From Wurfbainia villosa (lineage: Eukaryota > Streptophyta > Magnoliopsida > Zingiberales > Zingiberaceae), in assembly GCA_025175895.1 (NCBI GenBank), contig CM045991.1, forward strand, positions 81,641,174-81,705,173: DNA of 64,000 bases. The letters are read 5' to 3'. The notes beneath the pieces were generated by a model. It was not told the origin of the DNA. It was given only the letters and a program-made list of their open reading frames with translations, and did not search any database. Positions 1 through 10,073 of the stretch are shown here, piece by piece. The position numbers and the translations under genes were made by a program. Position 1 is the stretch's first letter; every line of letters begins with the position of its first letter.

Positions 1-415
1 AAATTTCATGATTTTTCGAATTTTGTAGAATTTTTAATGTATTTCTGAAATCCACCCTGAAAATAAAAAAAATCCAAAATCAGAGTGTCAGTCGACTGGT
101 AGTCTGAACCAGTCGACTGATCGTCTGATAACATGCCCAGTAACTTCTTTTATCCAATTTTAAGGCATGTTTTGGCTTTTGTTTCCCTCTAAACTTTATG
201 TCATGCTTATATAAACTTTGTTTAAATATTTTTGATGGTGTCAAAGGGGGAGAATTATATTTGTTTAAGTAAGGGGGAATTGTATTTAGGGGGAGTTTTA
301 TGTATTAACGGGGAGGGTTGCAAATGATATTATTTACATGCTTTCTTTCCTTAATATTTTATCAAATGTTTTTACCTAACTTAAACGGATTGTCACACAT
401 CAAAAAGGGGGAGAT
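1..415 (+). other. 3' non-coding tail of an upstream SIRE-like element
   Basis: There is no credible ORF here. The stretch has several G-rich runs of the kind found in the region before the 3' LTR of SIRE-type Ty1/copia elements. Two exact copies of the palindrome CAGTCGACTG lie at 89-98 and 110-119. It ends in a polypurine tract at 401-415 that abuts an LTR start. The coding part of this element lies outside the window. The assignment rests on the PPT plus LTR arrangement and on its resemblance to the minus-strand SIRE-type element further along. Confidence 0.6.
401..415 (+). promoter_or_regulatory. Polypurine tract (plus-strand primer) of SIRE-like element
   Basis: A purine run, AAAAAGGGGGAGATT, sits directly before the TGTTAG start of the LTR at 416. 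This is the usual place for the primer of plus-strand DNA synthesis. The same motif occurs next to the LTRs of the other SIRE-like elements here, at 42814-42831 (minus) and about 59493-59506 (plus, split by an insertion). Confidence 0.75.
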
Positions 416-1611
416 TGTTAGTGTAATCAACCCGTGATATGGTTTTGATGTGTGTGGCAAAGGGTCTAAGTTAGGATGTTTGGATTTGATATGTGCGTTG
501 AAGTCTTGCAGGACTTAGTAATTCGCACATGGAGCCTTGGCGAGTTTCACATCTCATGACTCGGTCTTTGAGTCGGTGAAGGATGGCTTTGCGGAAGCCG
601 TGCACTTGGAGCATCCGAGGGACCGCCAGACGAGGAGCTTGGAGTGAAGCTGGAGGAAGTAGACTTCAGGGCGAGACGCGAAGGATGGCGCTACAGAGTC
701 ATGCGCTTGGCACATCCGAGGGACGTGGTCGGACGAAGATAACTTCAAAGGCGAGGGACTCCGAGGGATGAGAGTGAGCGAATGTAACCCGGGAAGGGGT
801 AGTGCTCATAGGTGAAACTTGGCCAATTGGCTAAGTGTCTGATGGGATTTCTCGACATCAGTGGACTGCCATGTTATGGTAGTCGACTACTCTAAGTCGA
901 CTGTGACTCGACTAGTGTTCGAGTCTGGTTCAAGTGCCAACAGTCGACTGCCATGGATTGGCAGTCGACTGAGAGACCACCAGTTGACTGATGAAGGCAT
1001 CAGTCGACTGGTCGCAAGGGTTTCGGGCACAGAATGGAGTCAAGCTCATGAGCACTCGACTGATAGGTTAATCAGTCGACTGATGATGGAGCCATTGGGT
1101 GAAAGCCAACATGGAAAGCAGCTGTTATTGGGCAACGACTACAGTACCAGTCGACTGATCCTGTGTCAATGGAAAGAAACCTTCTTCCTCTATAAAGTGG
1201 AAGGGTGTGGGGCTTTGGGGGCCTAATATTCATGCTCTAAACTCTCCCAAAGTTCCCTAAAGTTTTTCCATCCTCTTACTTGATTTTATTTACATCATAT
1301 TTGTAAGAGGAGTGAATTCTTGTAAAGAGGTTACCTCCACCTAGCTTGGTGCAAAGGAGAGAATAGTGGAAGCTTGCGAAGTGATTCACCGTGGACGAAT
1401 CAGACCGTGGACTAGCGGCGTAGCCGTGAACCACGTTACATTGTGGTGTTAGCGTTTGTGTTATTCTTCCTTTGTTTTGTCTTTAATTGTTTGTATTTGC
1501 ATATTCCGCCTGCGCTAATAGTTTTGTAGACGAGCAACGAACGAACAAATTCCACCGTCTACGACAAGGGCTATTCACCCCCCCCTCTAGCCGGCCACCA
1601 TCGACCCTACA
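416..1611 (+). repeat. 3' LTR of a plus-strand SIRE-like Ty1/copia element (1196 bp)
   Basis: The LTR starts TGTTAGTG after a polypurine tract and ends CCCTACA, giving TG...CA ends. Just inside the 3' end is the CTATTCACCCCCCC / CTCTAGCC signature, which is also present in the copia1 LTR. A TATA box (TATAAAG) is at 1191-1197. The upstream part holds many AGTCGACTG-type palindromes (exact CAGTCGACTG at 941, 962, 1001, 1073 and 1148). No tRNA primer site follows the 3' end, so it is a 3' LTR whose element lies left of the window. Open frames inside it, for example 861-1226, are chance frames. Confidence 0.75.
1191..1197 (+). promoter_or_regulatory. TATA box of SIRE-like LTR
   Basis: TATAAAG follows a pyrimidine-rich stretch and lies about 415 bp before the LTR end. 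That is where the U3/R border would be expected. The copia1 LTRs have an equivalent box at a similar place. Confidence 0.5.
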
Positions 1612-1629
1612 GAAAAGACCCTTAGGATT

Positions 1630-2091
1630 ATGCAAAACCAAATAAAATGGTCAAATGGTCAAAGTCAAGGGTCTAGATCTAAGAGTCAACACCTAGAGTC
1701 TAGGAGGCAAGGCTCATCTATGGGCAAGAAAGGCTTGAGCCACAAGCCTAGGTCCAAGGTAGATAAGCCTACCTACCATAGTATTCCATTTGATTATGGA
1801 ACACAACCTAGGTCTAGGAAGGCCATGGTTACTAGGGAGGCAATCCCTAAGGTCAACCTAGGCAAATGTCTAGTGGCCAAGGTTTCTATGAAACCTAGGA
1901 AGACCAATAAGAAGGTTACTAGGGAGGCAATCCCTAAGGTTAACCATGATAAGACCCAAATGACCAAGGCTCCTAAGTCTAGGAGGGTCATTAGGAAGGT
2001 ATCTAGGGAAGTTATCCCTAAGGAATACCTAGTTAACCCAAGGAGCTCAAACAAGTATTGGGTTCCTAGGAGCGTGATTCCATCACGCTAA
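1630..2091 (+). pseudogene. gag: SIRE-like gag C-terminal region (gag/protease linker)
   Basis: An open frame of 153 codons is very rich in Lys, Arg and Ser, with an internal repeat of the type VTREAIPKVN (about residues 75-82, 98-105 and, degenerate, 120-126). It ends in NKYWVPRSVIPSR. The WVP(K/R)S signature near the end matches the KVWVPKS segment at the end of the copia1 gag in this window, which supports a gag-to-protease linker. The CCHC knuckle and N-terminal gag are missing, and no protease DSG motif follows. The first Met is arbitrary because the 5' part of the gene is absent. The antisense frame at 1794-2054 is a shadow. Confidence 0.6.
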
Positions 2092-3488
2092 GTGGGTTAG
2101 GGGTGTTAACTTGAATTGGTGGGTAGTTAACCTAACCATGGTAAAGTTAACACTTTATAGCATTTTCAAGGTTATGTGATATCTTGGAAATAAGCTTGAA
2201 TTTTAATCCTAAAGGATTTTAGGATGTGCCAATAAGTTTTGAGAATTGTGAAAAATTGATTAAACTTGGCACATTTAGACTTGAGGTATTGGTGTGGAAT
2301 TTGGGGTTTTGGCACATTTTGGGAATTAGTGTATCAAGAAAATTGGCTTAAGGCTTAGAAATTACATTTAAGATTAATACTCAAGTACTATACATCTTGA
2401 TATCACATACTTACCATGCTTCATGTGTTTTACCATATGTTTGCATGGAAGGAATGCTTATGGTGTCTTGCATCTCACAAAATATATTATTCACCTTGAG
2501 TGTGTATTTCAACACTTAGAAAGGGTGAGATGCTAGGATTTGAAACTATTGGATGTTAATGCTTGTGAAAATGAAATAAAATACCAAAATACATTAACAA
2601 ACACATGAACATAGGCATAACACTAATATATTCGATATACATGAATAAACATGTTAAAATAAAACAAATTGAGTGAAGAGATCGAAATTCACTTAATTTC
2701 AGAACTGAAAATCAGATATCAGTCGATTGATAACACTGTAGCATGATACTGCAAGCCCAGCAATCGAGTGTTGCTTCTAGGACTCGATTGATTTGTCCAT
2801 CAGTTGACTGGATGTCAACATAAGTCGGCGATTTCTGCTTTTCGCTCATGGGGCGTAAGAGCCAGCGATGAGTGATTCGTCCAACGATCAGTCTGGTCAC
2901 ATCGATCACTGATGACCAATATCGATCGGCCCGGATAATCGTAGCTTCGGCAGAATGTTAGCGATCGAGTCTTTGGCGAGAGTAGTCGGACGGTTCGATG
3001 AACCGTTCACTAAACCTCTATGAGTCGACTGATGTGCCATGTCAGTCGACTAACGTCACGATTTTATAACGCCGACCCGCTAGGGTTCGGCATCTTCATG
3101 CCTTCTTCGTAAGACTCCTCTTCTCCGATCGCTTCCAAAACTCTCCGACCAACCTTCTCGCGTCCATGCCGGCGACCAAAAGCCTTTAGGTTTGGAATCT
3201 ATCTCTGTCGTTCATGTTTTTAGTCTTTCTATCATGAAAATAGCATCTCACAACCTTCATTTCCTCCTCCGGCATTAGGGTTCCGACAAAAACTTCTTTC
3301 CGGCGTTCCTCCGACGTCCTCTCCAGTAAGGTGACTGCTCAATCGTCCCTCACAACCCTCAACTCAACAATTGCGCCAAAGTATACCTCTAAACCCTAAA
3401 ATCCACCCTTTTACATATACCACATTTTGATCTAATCGTGTTATTTGTATCATCACATTGCATTGCATTGCATTCATCATAATCATGT
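2092..3488 (+). other. Non-coding spacer between gag remnant and env-like ORF
   Basis: There is no supported ORF. AT-rich sequence to about 2700 resembles the post-pol spacer of copia1, sharing a motif around GCATCTCACAAA. From about 2700 to 3060 come degenerate AGTCGACTG palindromes like those in the LTRs. A TATA-like TTTATAA lies at 3063-3069, followed by a GC-richer, pyrimidine-rich leader up to the env-like start. This order (LTR-like palindromes, TATA, leader) would suit an internal promoter for the env-like ORF, but that is inference. Confidence 0.5.
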
Positions 3489-3602
3489 AGAAGACAACGT
3501 AGGAATGAGCCAAATGAGGGTACATCGCGTTCGTACCAACCAATGTCGGTTAGGTACATAGATGAGAAATTTTTTAGATTCTACTATGGAGACGTCATTG
3601 AG
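3489..3602 (+). pseudogene. Env-like ORF of SIRE-like element, N-terminal piece
   Basis: The frame RRQRRNEPNEG...RYIDEKFFRFYYGDVIE is open up to the viral junction and continues in sense at 39667 (LMKIALCNHD). An ATG at 3485-3487 lies one base out of frame, so the start is damaged or slightly misplaced. SIRE-type elements carry an env-like ORF after pol; its product has not been shown to act as an envelope. The gene is cut here by the pararetrovirus block. Confidence 0.6.
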
Positions 3603-3603
3603 A

Positions 3604-4147
3604 TTTTATTCTCCCCATGTGATGAGACTTCTCCAAGAAGTAATGTTTCTTGGCTCCTTCCCAGTGTCGCCTGCAATAAAAGTTTGATTCTTTTACCTGC
3701 TGAATCAGCTCCAGCTCTTTGAAGGCGAAAGAAAGTTGATTGATTGATTCTTCTTCAATTTCTGCCATTCTTTTTCTTTTGTCATGTTCCTCTGGAGGGA
3801 ATGTATTCTTTGTGGATGATGCGACTAAGGCTTCATATTGATTCAAGAGTTTGTAATCAAATGAAGTAGTTGTATCAGGATGCATGATCCTTGTCCATTC
3901 GTCCTCAGTTCTGATCATGTGGATGGCTTCCTCCTTTTCTTCAATTAACCTGGATAGTGAATCTGCAAAAATGTTCAGTTTTCCATCTATATGTTCAAAT
4001 TTAATTTTTACACCTGTTCCTGTAATGTAATCGGTGAAAGCCAACCATCGAACCCTGGAAGGTTTGTTCCTATCAATTTTGTTGTGAAAACTAATGATTG
4101 CTTGGCAATCTGTCCTCAAAGTGATTTCCTCCTTATCCAAGTAATGA
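3604..4147 (-). pseudogene. EPRV ORF3 fragment: RNase H and polyprotein C-terminus
   Basis: The frame starts inside RNase H at DKEEITLRTDC (the Asp of the third catalytic position) and runs through IFADSLSR (last catalytic Asp) into the C-terminal tail. The first two catalytic positions (TDGS and DAEIYAAM) are absent. The last natural residues are lost because the array ends here and host-element sequence follows; the final IKSQ residues come from the junction. It can be neither a complete enzyme nor a complete polyprotein. Confidence 0.85.
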
Positions 4148-4160
4148 GAGGAGACCTTCC

Positions 4161-4447
4161 ATTACTCTGAGGAGGATCTTTTATGCATTGAAGAAAGTCA
4201 AGTGGACCTTCCATTGGTCACTGAAGAAAGTCATCAAAGGCTCCGAGAAGCAGGTTTTCATCATATTCACATGGGACTAGTGATGATCAGAGTACATACC
4301 CTTCATAGAAGAAATACTAGAGCTATGGTACTAGTGGTATTACAAGACACAAGATGGAGAGGAGACAGATCCATTATTGCTACAATGGAGATGGATCTAA
4401 GCAGAGGAACCCAGATGGTATATGTTATCCCGGACCTGATGATCAAA
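4161..4447 (+). pseudogene. EPRV ORF3 fragment: movement protein, inverted
   Basis: This plus-strand piece encodes part of the movement-protein region, from SEEDLLCIEE to MVYVIPDLMI, and is open throughout. It matches the same region in the copies at 10074-11152 and 37690-39174. It is joined to the RNase H piece through about 13 unassigned bases (4148-4160) and to the next segment at 4445-4448 through a short shared stretch. Confidence 0.8.
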
Positions 4448-6911
4448 TTGTAAAGCCTGTTTATCATTCGTTTGGAATGATATTCAGTACCTATTTTAGA
4501 AATAGTTCTTTCTTCAAGGTAACTGACCTGTTCCTTTCCTTTTTTAGAATTTTCTGGGTTCATTTCTTCAAACTCCTTTTCAAGGTCATGATACAAAGTC
4601 TCCTCTACTGCTTTCCTATTGAGCCTGTCAATTTTTATCATCAGTCTGGAATTTTCTGCTAACAGAAAATTAATATATTCCGTTAACTCCTTGATCAATG
4701 CTTTATCATTGTGCTGGATAGGTGCTGGTTCTGTTATTACTTCTTGCTTTAGGTAATAATCTGCACAAGGTGCACAAGCTGTTAGATTACAATTACTGTA
4801 ATTAATTCTGGACCTGATTTTGGTTTCCCTTCCATAAAATCTGCACCCAGCATAGATGGTCTGGACTTCTTTGTTATGTAGCCATGTGTGATCACAATAA
4901 GCTTGCTCCTCAGGGATATTAATTTGGACCTGCCAGCCTTTATCTTCACCAAAAAGTACAAACAAAAATTCTTTTTCAGGAAAAGTAGTTGTTACCATGC
5001 TACAGTGTTGTTCAGTATCCATCCCTCCTTCTGATATGCTGCAGATGGCATCACTTTCTGTTTCATCTTGGTCTACTGATACAACATCAAATTCTTCTGG
5101 TAAATCAATTTCATTGAGCATTGCTATTCTCTCCTTGTTTCATGTTTTGTTTCGACATTCCCTTGCAAAATGTCCTTCTTCTCCACATATGTAGCATTTG
5201 CACTTTTTTACCTTGGTTCTGTCATGCTGGTACTTCTTTTTGATCACACGAACGTGTGATTTGTGAGGTTTCCCTTTGTAACTCTAGGCCTTCCTCAGAC
5301 CATACCTTTTCGTCCCTGGAAGTAACTGGGTAGAGGTATTTGTGAACAAAACTGCAAGTCTTTTAGGCTCCTTTGAAGTGAAGCCTGTTTGCACATTTCC
5401 TTGAGTTCTTGGTAAGCGTGATGAATTCGGGGAAGAACTCCTATAGTGTTTCCTGGGTAGCGTTCCTGAAACTTCTGCTCAAGATAATTTCAAATTAATG
5501 GAGGCATTTTTTGGTAGAACTTACTTGATAATTCTTCATTAATGAACATTCTGCCTGTCTTTGCTGCTAGCTCTTTGTATTGGTTCATATAGGCAACCAA
5601 TTCCTTTGTGCTTGGGCAAGCTAATCTTTCTAGATCAAGATAAGTCGGTTCTCGCTTCCACTAGGGTGATTATTCTTCTTATCTGTGACAGAACATTTTG
5701 CGTTTCATCTGCTGCATTGATTACTTATCATATTGATCAGAGAACATCATCCTCCATTGGATGAAAGTCTTCTTCTCGATTTCCCCCAATAGATTTTCAA
5801 TATATAGCACTTTGGATCTCTTATCAGCCTAAATTTTCGAGTCAATTACATTCGTAGTAATTGATTCCCACCTGGAAATGACATCGTTATACAAACCAAT
5901 ATCATCAGATAAGACCAGAAGTGCACCTGTTTGTTGTTGGGCAGGAGGGAGTTGCCATAATTCATTATTATACCCTTCCTTGAATCTCCCTACTTTTGAA
6001 TGAGAAAGATCCATAGTATTATAAGGATTCATCCTTCCTGTTGGTCTTGATGTGGGTCCATATTGTGGAGGACCCATGACTGAATCATCTGGTGGATTAA
6101 ATGTAGATGTTGCTCCTGATGATGCTAGAATATTTCTTATCAAAGGATAATCCATTTCTGCATCATCTAGCTGAGTGAAAACTACTTCTTCAGTGTCAGA
6201 TAATATCTCATCACCTTCATCTTCATCGTTCAATGTTGTTTTTGAAGAATAGAATGTTTCCTCTTCTTGATCTTCTTGTTCAGAGTCTCCCCAAGATAGG
6301 GTAATAAGACTCATATCCCAATCATGCTTTGGTATTGTGTATTTGATATAATAGTCAAATTTTCCACTGGGTTTCCCCAAAGTATCCCAGATTTCTTCTG
6401 TATTTTGAGAACTTCCCTCTCCACCACCTTTCGCAAATGGATTAATCCATTCTTCATCCTGAAGTGTAAATAAAGTTTGTTCTTCAGAAATAGAGGGAGG
6501 GCATAATTTCTTCATAAGCTTGTCCCATGCTTCTGTACCCATCTGAGTACTTCTTTCCCCAAATCCTTGTTGTTGTCTTGTTGTGTTAGATAGTTGTTCC
6601 ACTTGTTGGACTGGAATAATGCTGGCCTTCTCTAGGATAAGTTGAGCCACTACTTCTCCCTGTGATAATTTTAGAGTCTCTGAAGTCATATTGAAAACCA
6701 AAATATATACCTGGCCTCGGTAGTCATTATTAATTACTCCAGCTCCAATTTGAATGCCTTTCTTCCATGAAATCCTTGATTTAGGAGCTATTCTTCCATA
6801 GTGTCCTTCCGGAATAGCGAACGCTAATCCAGTTTTGATTAATGCTCTGCCTCCTGGTTGGATTTCATAATTATAGCATATTGAAAGGTCATACCCGATT
6901 AATCCTTCCGT
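4448..6911 (-). pseudogene. EPRV ORF3 middle: dUTPase, coat protein, zinc motifs (copy C)
   Basis: Read on the minus strand from the solo LTR, the frame has the dUTPase (GYDLS; GRIAPKSRIS; GAGVINNDYRG; LSQGEVVAQL; QQGFGERST). Two motif changes are G to R in motif 2 and catalytic D to N in motif 3, so this copy is probably inactive. The acidic coat-protein N-terminus and MGPPQYGP segment follow. A TAG at 5829-5831 replaces a Trp codon, and frame breaks lie between about 5130 and 5780, including a deletion near 5645. The coat C-terminal part (4448-5121) is open again and keeps most of the second Cys motif, with one Cys-to-Tyr change (CRFYGR). It stops before the protease. Confidence 0.85.
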
Positions 6912-7680
6912 TGTAACGCCCGCCCTTATCTGCTCTAAGGGCGGCACTACTTTTTTTTTTTTTTATAACATAACATATATGGATCATTTCACAATCTACA
7001 TAATCAAACATGTTATCATGACATAAATCTTCTTTTATAACATGCATCACATATTATAGACCTAATTAGCATGTTAACATATCATATCTTCTTTATAACG
7101 TGCATCACATATCATAATCATAATTAGCATGTTAACATATCATAACTTCTTTTATAACATGCATAACATAAAGATTAGAGAATGTAACTATTATTAACAT
7201 GATCCATTCATGAGTTCTAACATATCAAACTTTCATAAGTAAGGTGAACAGTAACATAAACTAAGCAACATCCAACATGGTACTAATAAATCACAAGTCA
7301 TAAAAGCGGAAGCAAATGTCTTAAGTTGTTCATTGAGCATATAAATAAAAGCAGAGAGTAATAGAGTCTTTTTCCACCATGCCACTATCACACACACTTT
7401 GCCCCTCCTGCTACTTCCTCTAGTTCATGTTTCCTTTATCTGCAGTATATAGACAACATAAACTATAAGCATATAGCTTAGTAAGATTCTTGCCTACTCA
7501 CAAAAGCCACAAATTACATCAAATAATTAGAAAACACGAGCATACTAGCATAAATAACATAAGTATTGCATAACAACACTAAACATCAGCATACTAATGT
7601 AATGAAACATAAGCATGGCATAAAATTTACATAAGCATGCTAAACATAATTAAATCTAAGCATGGCATAAATTAAACATA

Positions 7681-7968
7681 AGCATTCATGACATCATCAA
7701 TCCTAAACATGCATAAAGGACATAATCATAAGCATTCTTAAACTTGAACATAAGCATTCATGACATCATCAATCCTAAACATGCATAAAGGACATAATCA
7801 TAAGCATTCTTAAACTTGAACATAAGCATTCATGACATCATCAATCCTAAACATGCATAAAGGACATAATCATAAGTATTCTTAAACTTGAACATAAGCA
7901 TTCATGACATCATCAATCCTAAACATGCATAAAGGACATAATTATAAGCATTCTTAAACTTAAACATA
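7681..7968. repeat. Tandem repeat, four units of 72 bp
   Basis: Units begin AGCATTCATGACATCATC at 7681, 7753, 7825 and 7897, so the period is exactly 72 bp with very few differences. The array lies within the solo LTR. Confidence 0.9.
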
Positions 7969-8432
7969 AGCATTGCACAATTTCATACAAGTCCTTTCTT
8001 TTCAAAACATATACATATAGATACTTCAACATAATCATAACATGAAGGGGGGCCCCAGGCTAAGTACCACATAAAGCGCGTTCCCTAATAGGCTGGGGTA
8101 GCTAGCCACCAGACCTACTAGAGCAAGACCTCTTACGTCTTACCAGGGCAAGACCTCTTACGTCTTCTTATGTCCCTTGGATTTGATTAACGACCACCTA
8201 ACGGGTCGGGTACTTAACCTCTTACAAAGTAAAATACTTAATTTTCTTTCGTTTCTTTCTTATCATATCATAAAGAATGCTCTTAATCCCAACATAAAAA
8301 GGGAAGCATCTCCGTCTTATCTTATCATAAAGAGAGCTCTTAATCCCAACATAAAAAGGGGAAGCATCTTCTTAGACATTTCATAGCATATATGCATTCA
8401 TAACATAAGAATACCCTAAAGGGGTCTTAAAG

Positions 8433-8820
8433 CATAAACATGTTCATCACATAAGCATATTTCATGGCATATCAAGCATAAACATGCTCATCACATAGGC
8501 ATATTTCATGGCATATTAAATCATAAACATGTTCATCACATAGGCATATTTCATGGCATATCAAGCATAAACATGCTCATCACATAGGCATATTTCATGA
8601 CATATTAAATCATAAACATGTTCATCACATAGGCATATTTAATGGCATATCAAGCATAAACATGCTCATCACATAGGCATATTTCTTGGCATATTAAGTC
8701 ATAAACATGTTCATCACATAGGCATATTTCATGGCATATTAAATCATAAACATGTTCATCACATAGGCATATTTCATGGCATATTAAATCATAAACATGT
8801 TCATCACATAGGCATACATA
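8433..8820. repeat. Tandem repeat, about nine units of 44-45 bp
   Basis: Units begin CATAAACATG at 8433, 8477, 8522, 8566 and so on. Two variants alternate (GTTCATC with TTAAAT, and GCTCATC with TCAAG), suggesting amplification as a two-unit higher-order repeat. The array lies within the solo LTR. Confidence 0.85.
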
Positions 8821-9050
8821 CAATCATGCAACATATCATGAATTCTAAGGGAATTCTTGTACACCAATTTAAGCACATAATCTTAACCCTAGCTTAGGTA
8901 CCCTAAGTGGCCGAAATCACTAGGGAGGGGTTCATACATTTTTTTTTTTGCACATGAAGCTTACATAAGTTTCACATAACATATCATAAACTTAGGGGGA
9001 GTATTTGCACATGAAGTTGGGTTCTTCGACCCCACCCTAGCCCTAACACC

Positions 9051-9440
9051 CTAGTTGGCCGAAACATTAGGGCACAAGAAAATTTATTTTTGTCACATAA
9101 AATTTATACGTGAAGACATACAACATATCATAATTTCATAAGGAGTGTTTTCATGCAACTCTAGCCCTAAAACCCTAGTTGGCCGAAACATTAGGGGCAC
9201 ACAAAAAATTCATTTTTGTCACATAAAATTTATACATGAGGACATACAACATATCATAATTTCATAAGGAGTGTTTTTCATGCAACCCTAGCCCTAAAAC
9301 CCTAGTTGGACGAAACATTAGGGGCACAAAAAATTTATTTTTGTCACATAAAATTTATACATGAAGACATACAACATATCATAATTTCATAAGAAGTGTT
9401 TTCATGCAACCCTAGCCCTAAAACCCTAGTTGGCCGAAAC
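9051..9440. repeat. Tandem repeat, about three units of 124-127 bp
   Basis: Units begin CTAGTTGG(C/A)CGAAAC at 9051, 9175, 9302 and 9426. Each includes CCCTAGCCCTAAAACC and a TTTTTGTCACATAAAATTTATAC segment. The array lies within the solo LTR, just left of its presumed promoter. Confidence 0.85.
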
Positions 9441-9788
9441 TTGTATGGTATAAAGCATCACATTTCTTTCATATATCATGTCCTACAAGAGCAAATATAC
9501 TGCAGGTGAGGGAATCTTACCACTTATAATTGGTTACCCCTTAATAAGAGAGACCTTGATTGGAGAGGAGACTAAAAAAAATAATCTTGCCCTAGAACCC
9601 TTCTTGGTGCTCTTGACCCTTAGATGAAGATTAACCCCTTAGATGAACCCTTCTCTTTGCTTAACTCACTAGGGTGGAACCCTAGTTTGCTTTGGCCGAA
9701 ACTCAAAGAAGGAACCCTAGGGTTTCGGTGGAAGGAGGAAGGAGGAAGAAGGAAGAAGAAGTTGTTAAATGAAACCTTCACTCTTATT

Positions 9789-9795
9789 TATAAAG
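9789..9795 (+). promoter_or_regulatory. Putative TATA box of the solo LTR
   Basis: TATAAAG lies in CTCTTATTTATAAAGGGAGG, about 280 bp before the right end of the LTR. This is the only well-placed TATA-like site I noticed there, and it is the basis for calling the plus orientation. Confidence 0.4.
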
Positions 9796-10073
9796 GGAGG
9801 AAGAGAAGTGTCTCTTCTCTTTTCATGCCTCTTCATTTACCCTCCTCACACTCATCTAAAATTTCTCCTCTTTCTCCAACAGTAAGCTACTGCTGAGCAC
9901 TTGGTCATCACATGCATGGTAAGAGTTAACTCTCACCAAGAGGTTTAAGGTTCAAACCTCACCTCTCCACTTTTATTCTTTTATCATCATTTTCCAGGAT
10001 TTCATATATAATCTACTAGACATGAAATTAAATTCTATACAAAAATTTTGGAGAAAAATTTTGGGGTGTTACA

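Larger units (their letters stand above)
6912..10073 (+). mobile_element. Solo LTR (3162 bp), probably of a Ty3/gypsy element, inside the EPRV dUTPase
   Basis: It starts TGTAACGCCC and ends GGGTGTTACA, giving a 6-bp terminal inverted repeat TGTAAC/GTTACA. It is flanked by TCCGT (6907-6911) and TCCAT (10074-10078), a 5-bp target duplication with one mismatch. Removing it restores the viral sequence CCTTCCGT-CTTCCTTG seen in the other copies. No retroelement coding region is inside, so it is a solo LTR left by recombination. A hairpin CGCCCTTA...TAAGGGCG is at 6919-6941. Three tandem arrays and a TATA box near the right end suggest plus orientation. The TGTAAC(A/G)CCC start resembles chromovirus (Tekay/Del-like) LTRs, but the family is uncertain. 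The frame 9624-9896 is not convincing as a gene. Confidence 0.8.

Noticed and set aside
861..1226. 121-codon ORF with repeated SRL motifs
   Set aside because: It is produced by reading through the AGTCGACTG palindromes of an LTR; the frame crosses the TATA box.
2712..2909. 65-codon minus-strand ORF in the SIRE-like spacer
   Set aside because: Short, without homologue that I recognise, and built partly from the LTR-like palindrome repeats.
8433..8820. Regular 44-45 bp repeats that look like a CRISPR array
   Set aside because: The units are contiguous tandem repeats with no unique spacers, lie in a plant LTR and alternate two variants; this is a minisatellite.
9624..9896. 90-codon ORF in the solo LTR
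   Set aside because: It spans the presumed TATA box and repeats of an LTR, has low-complexity Lys/Arg runs and no recognisable family.
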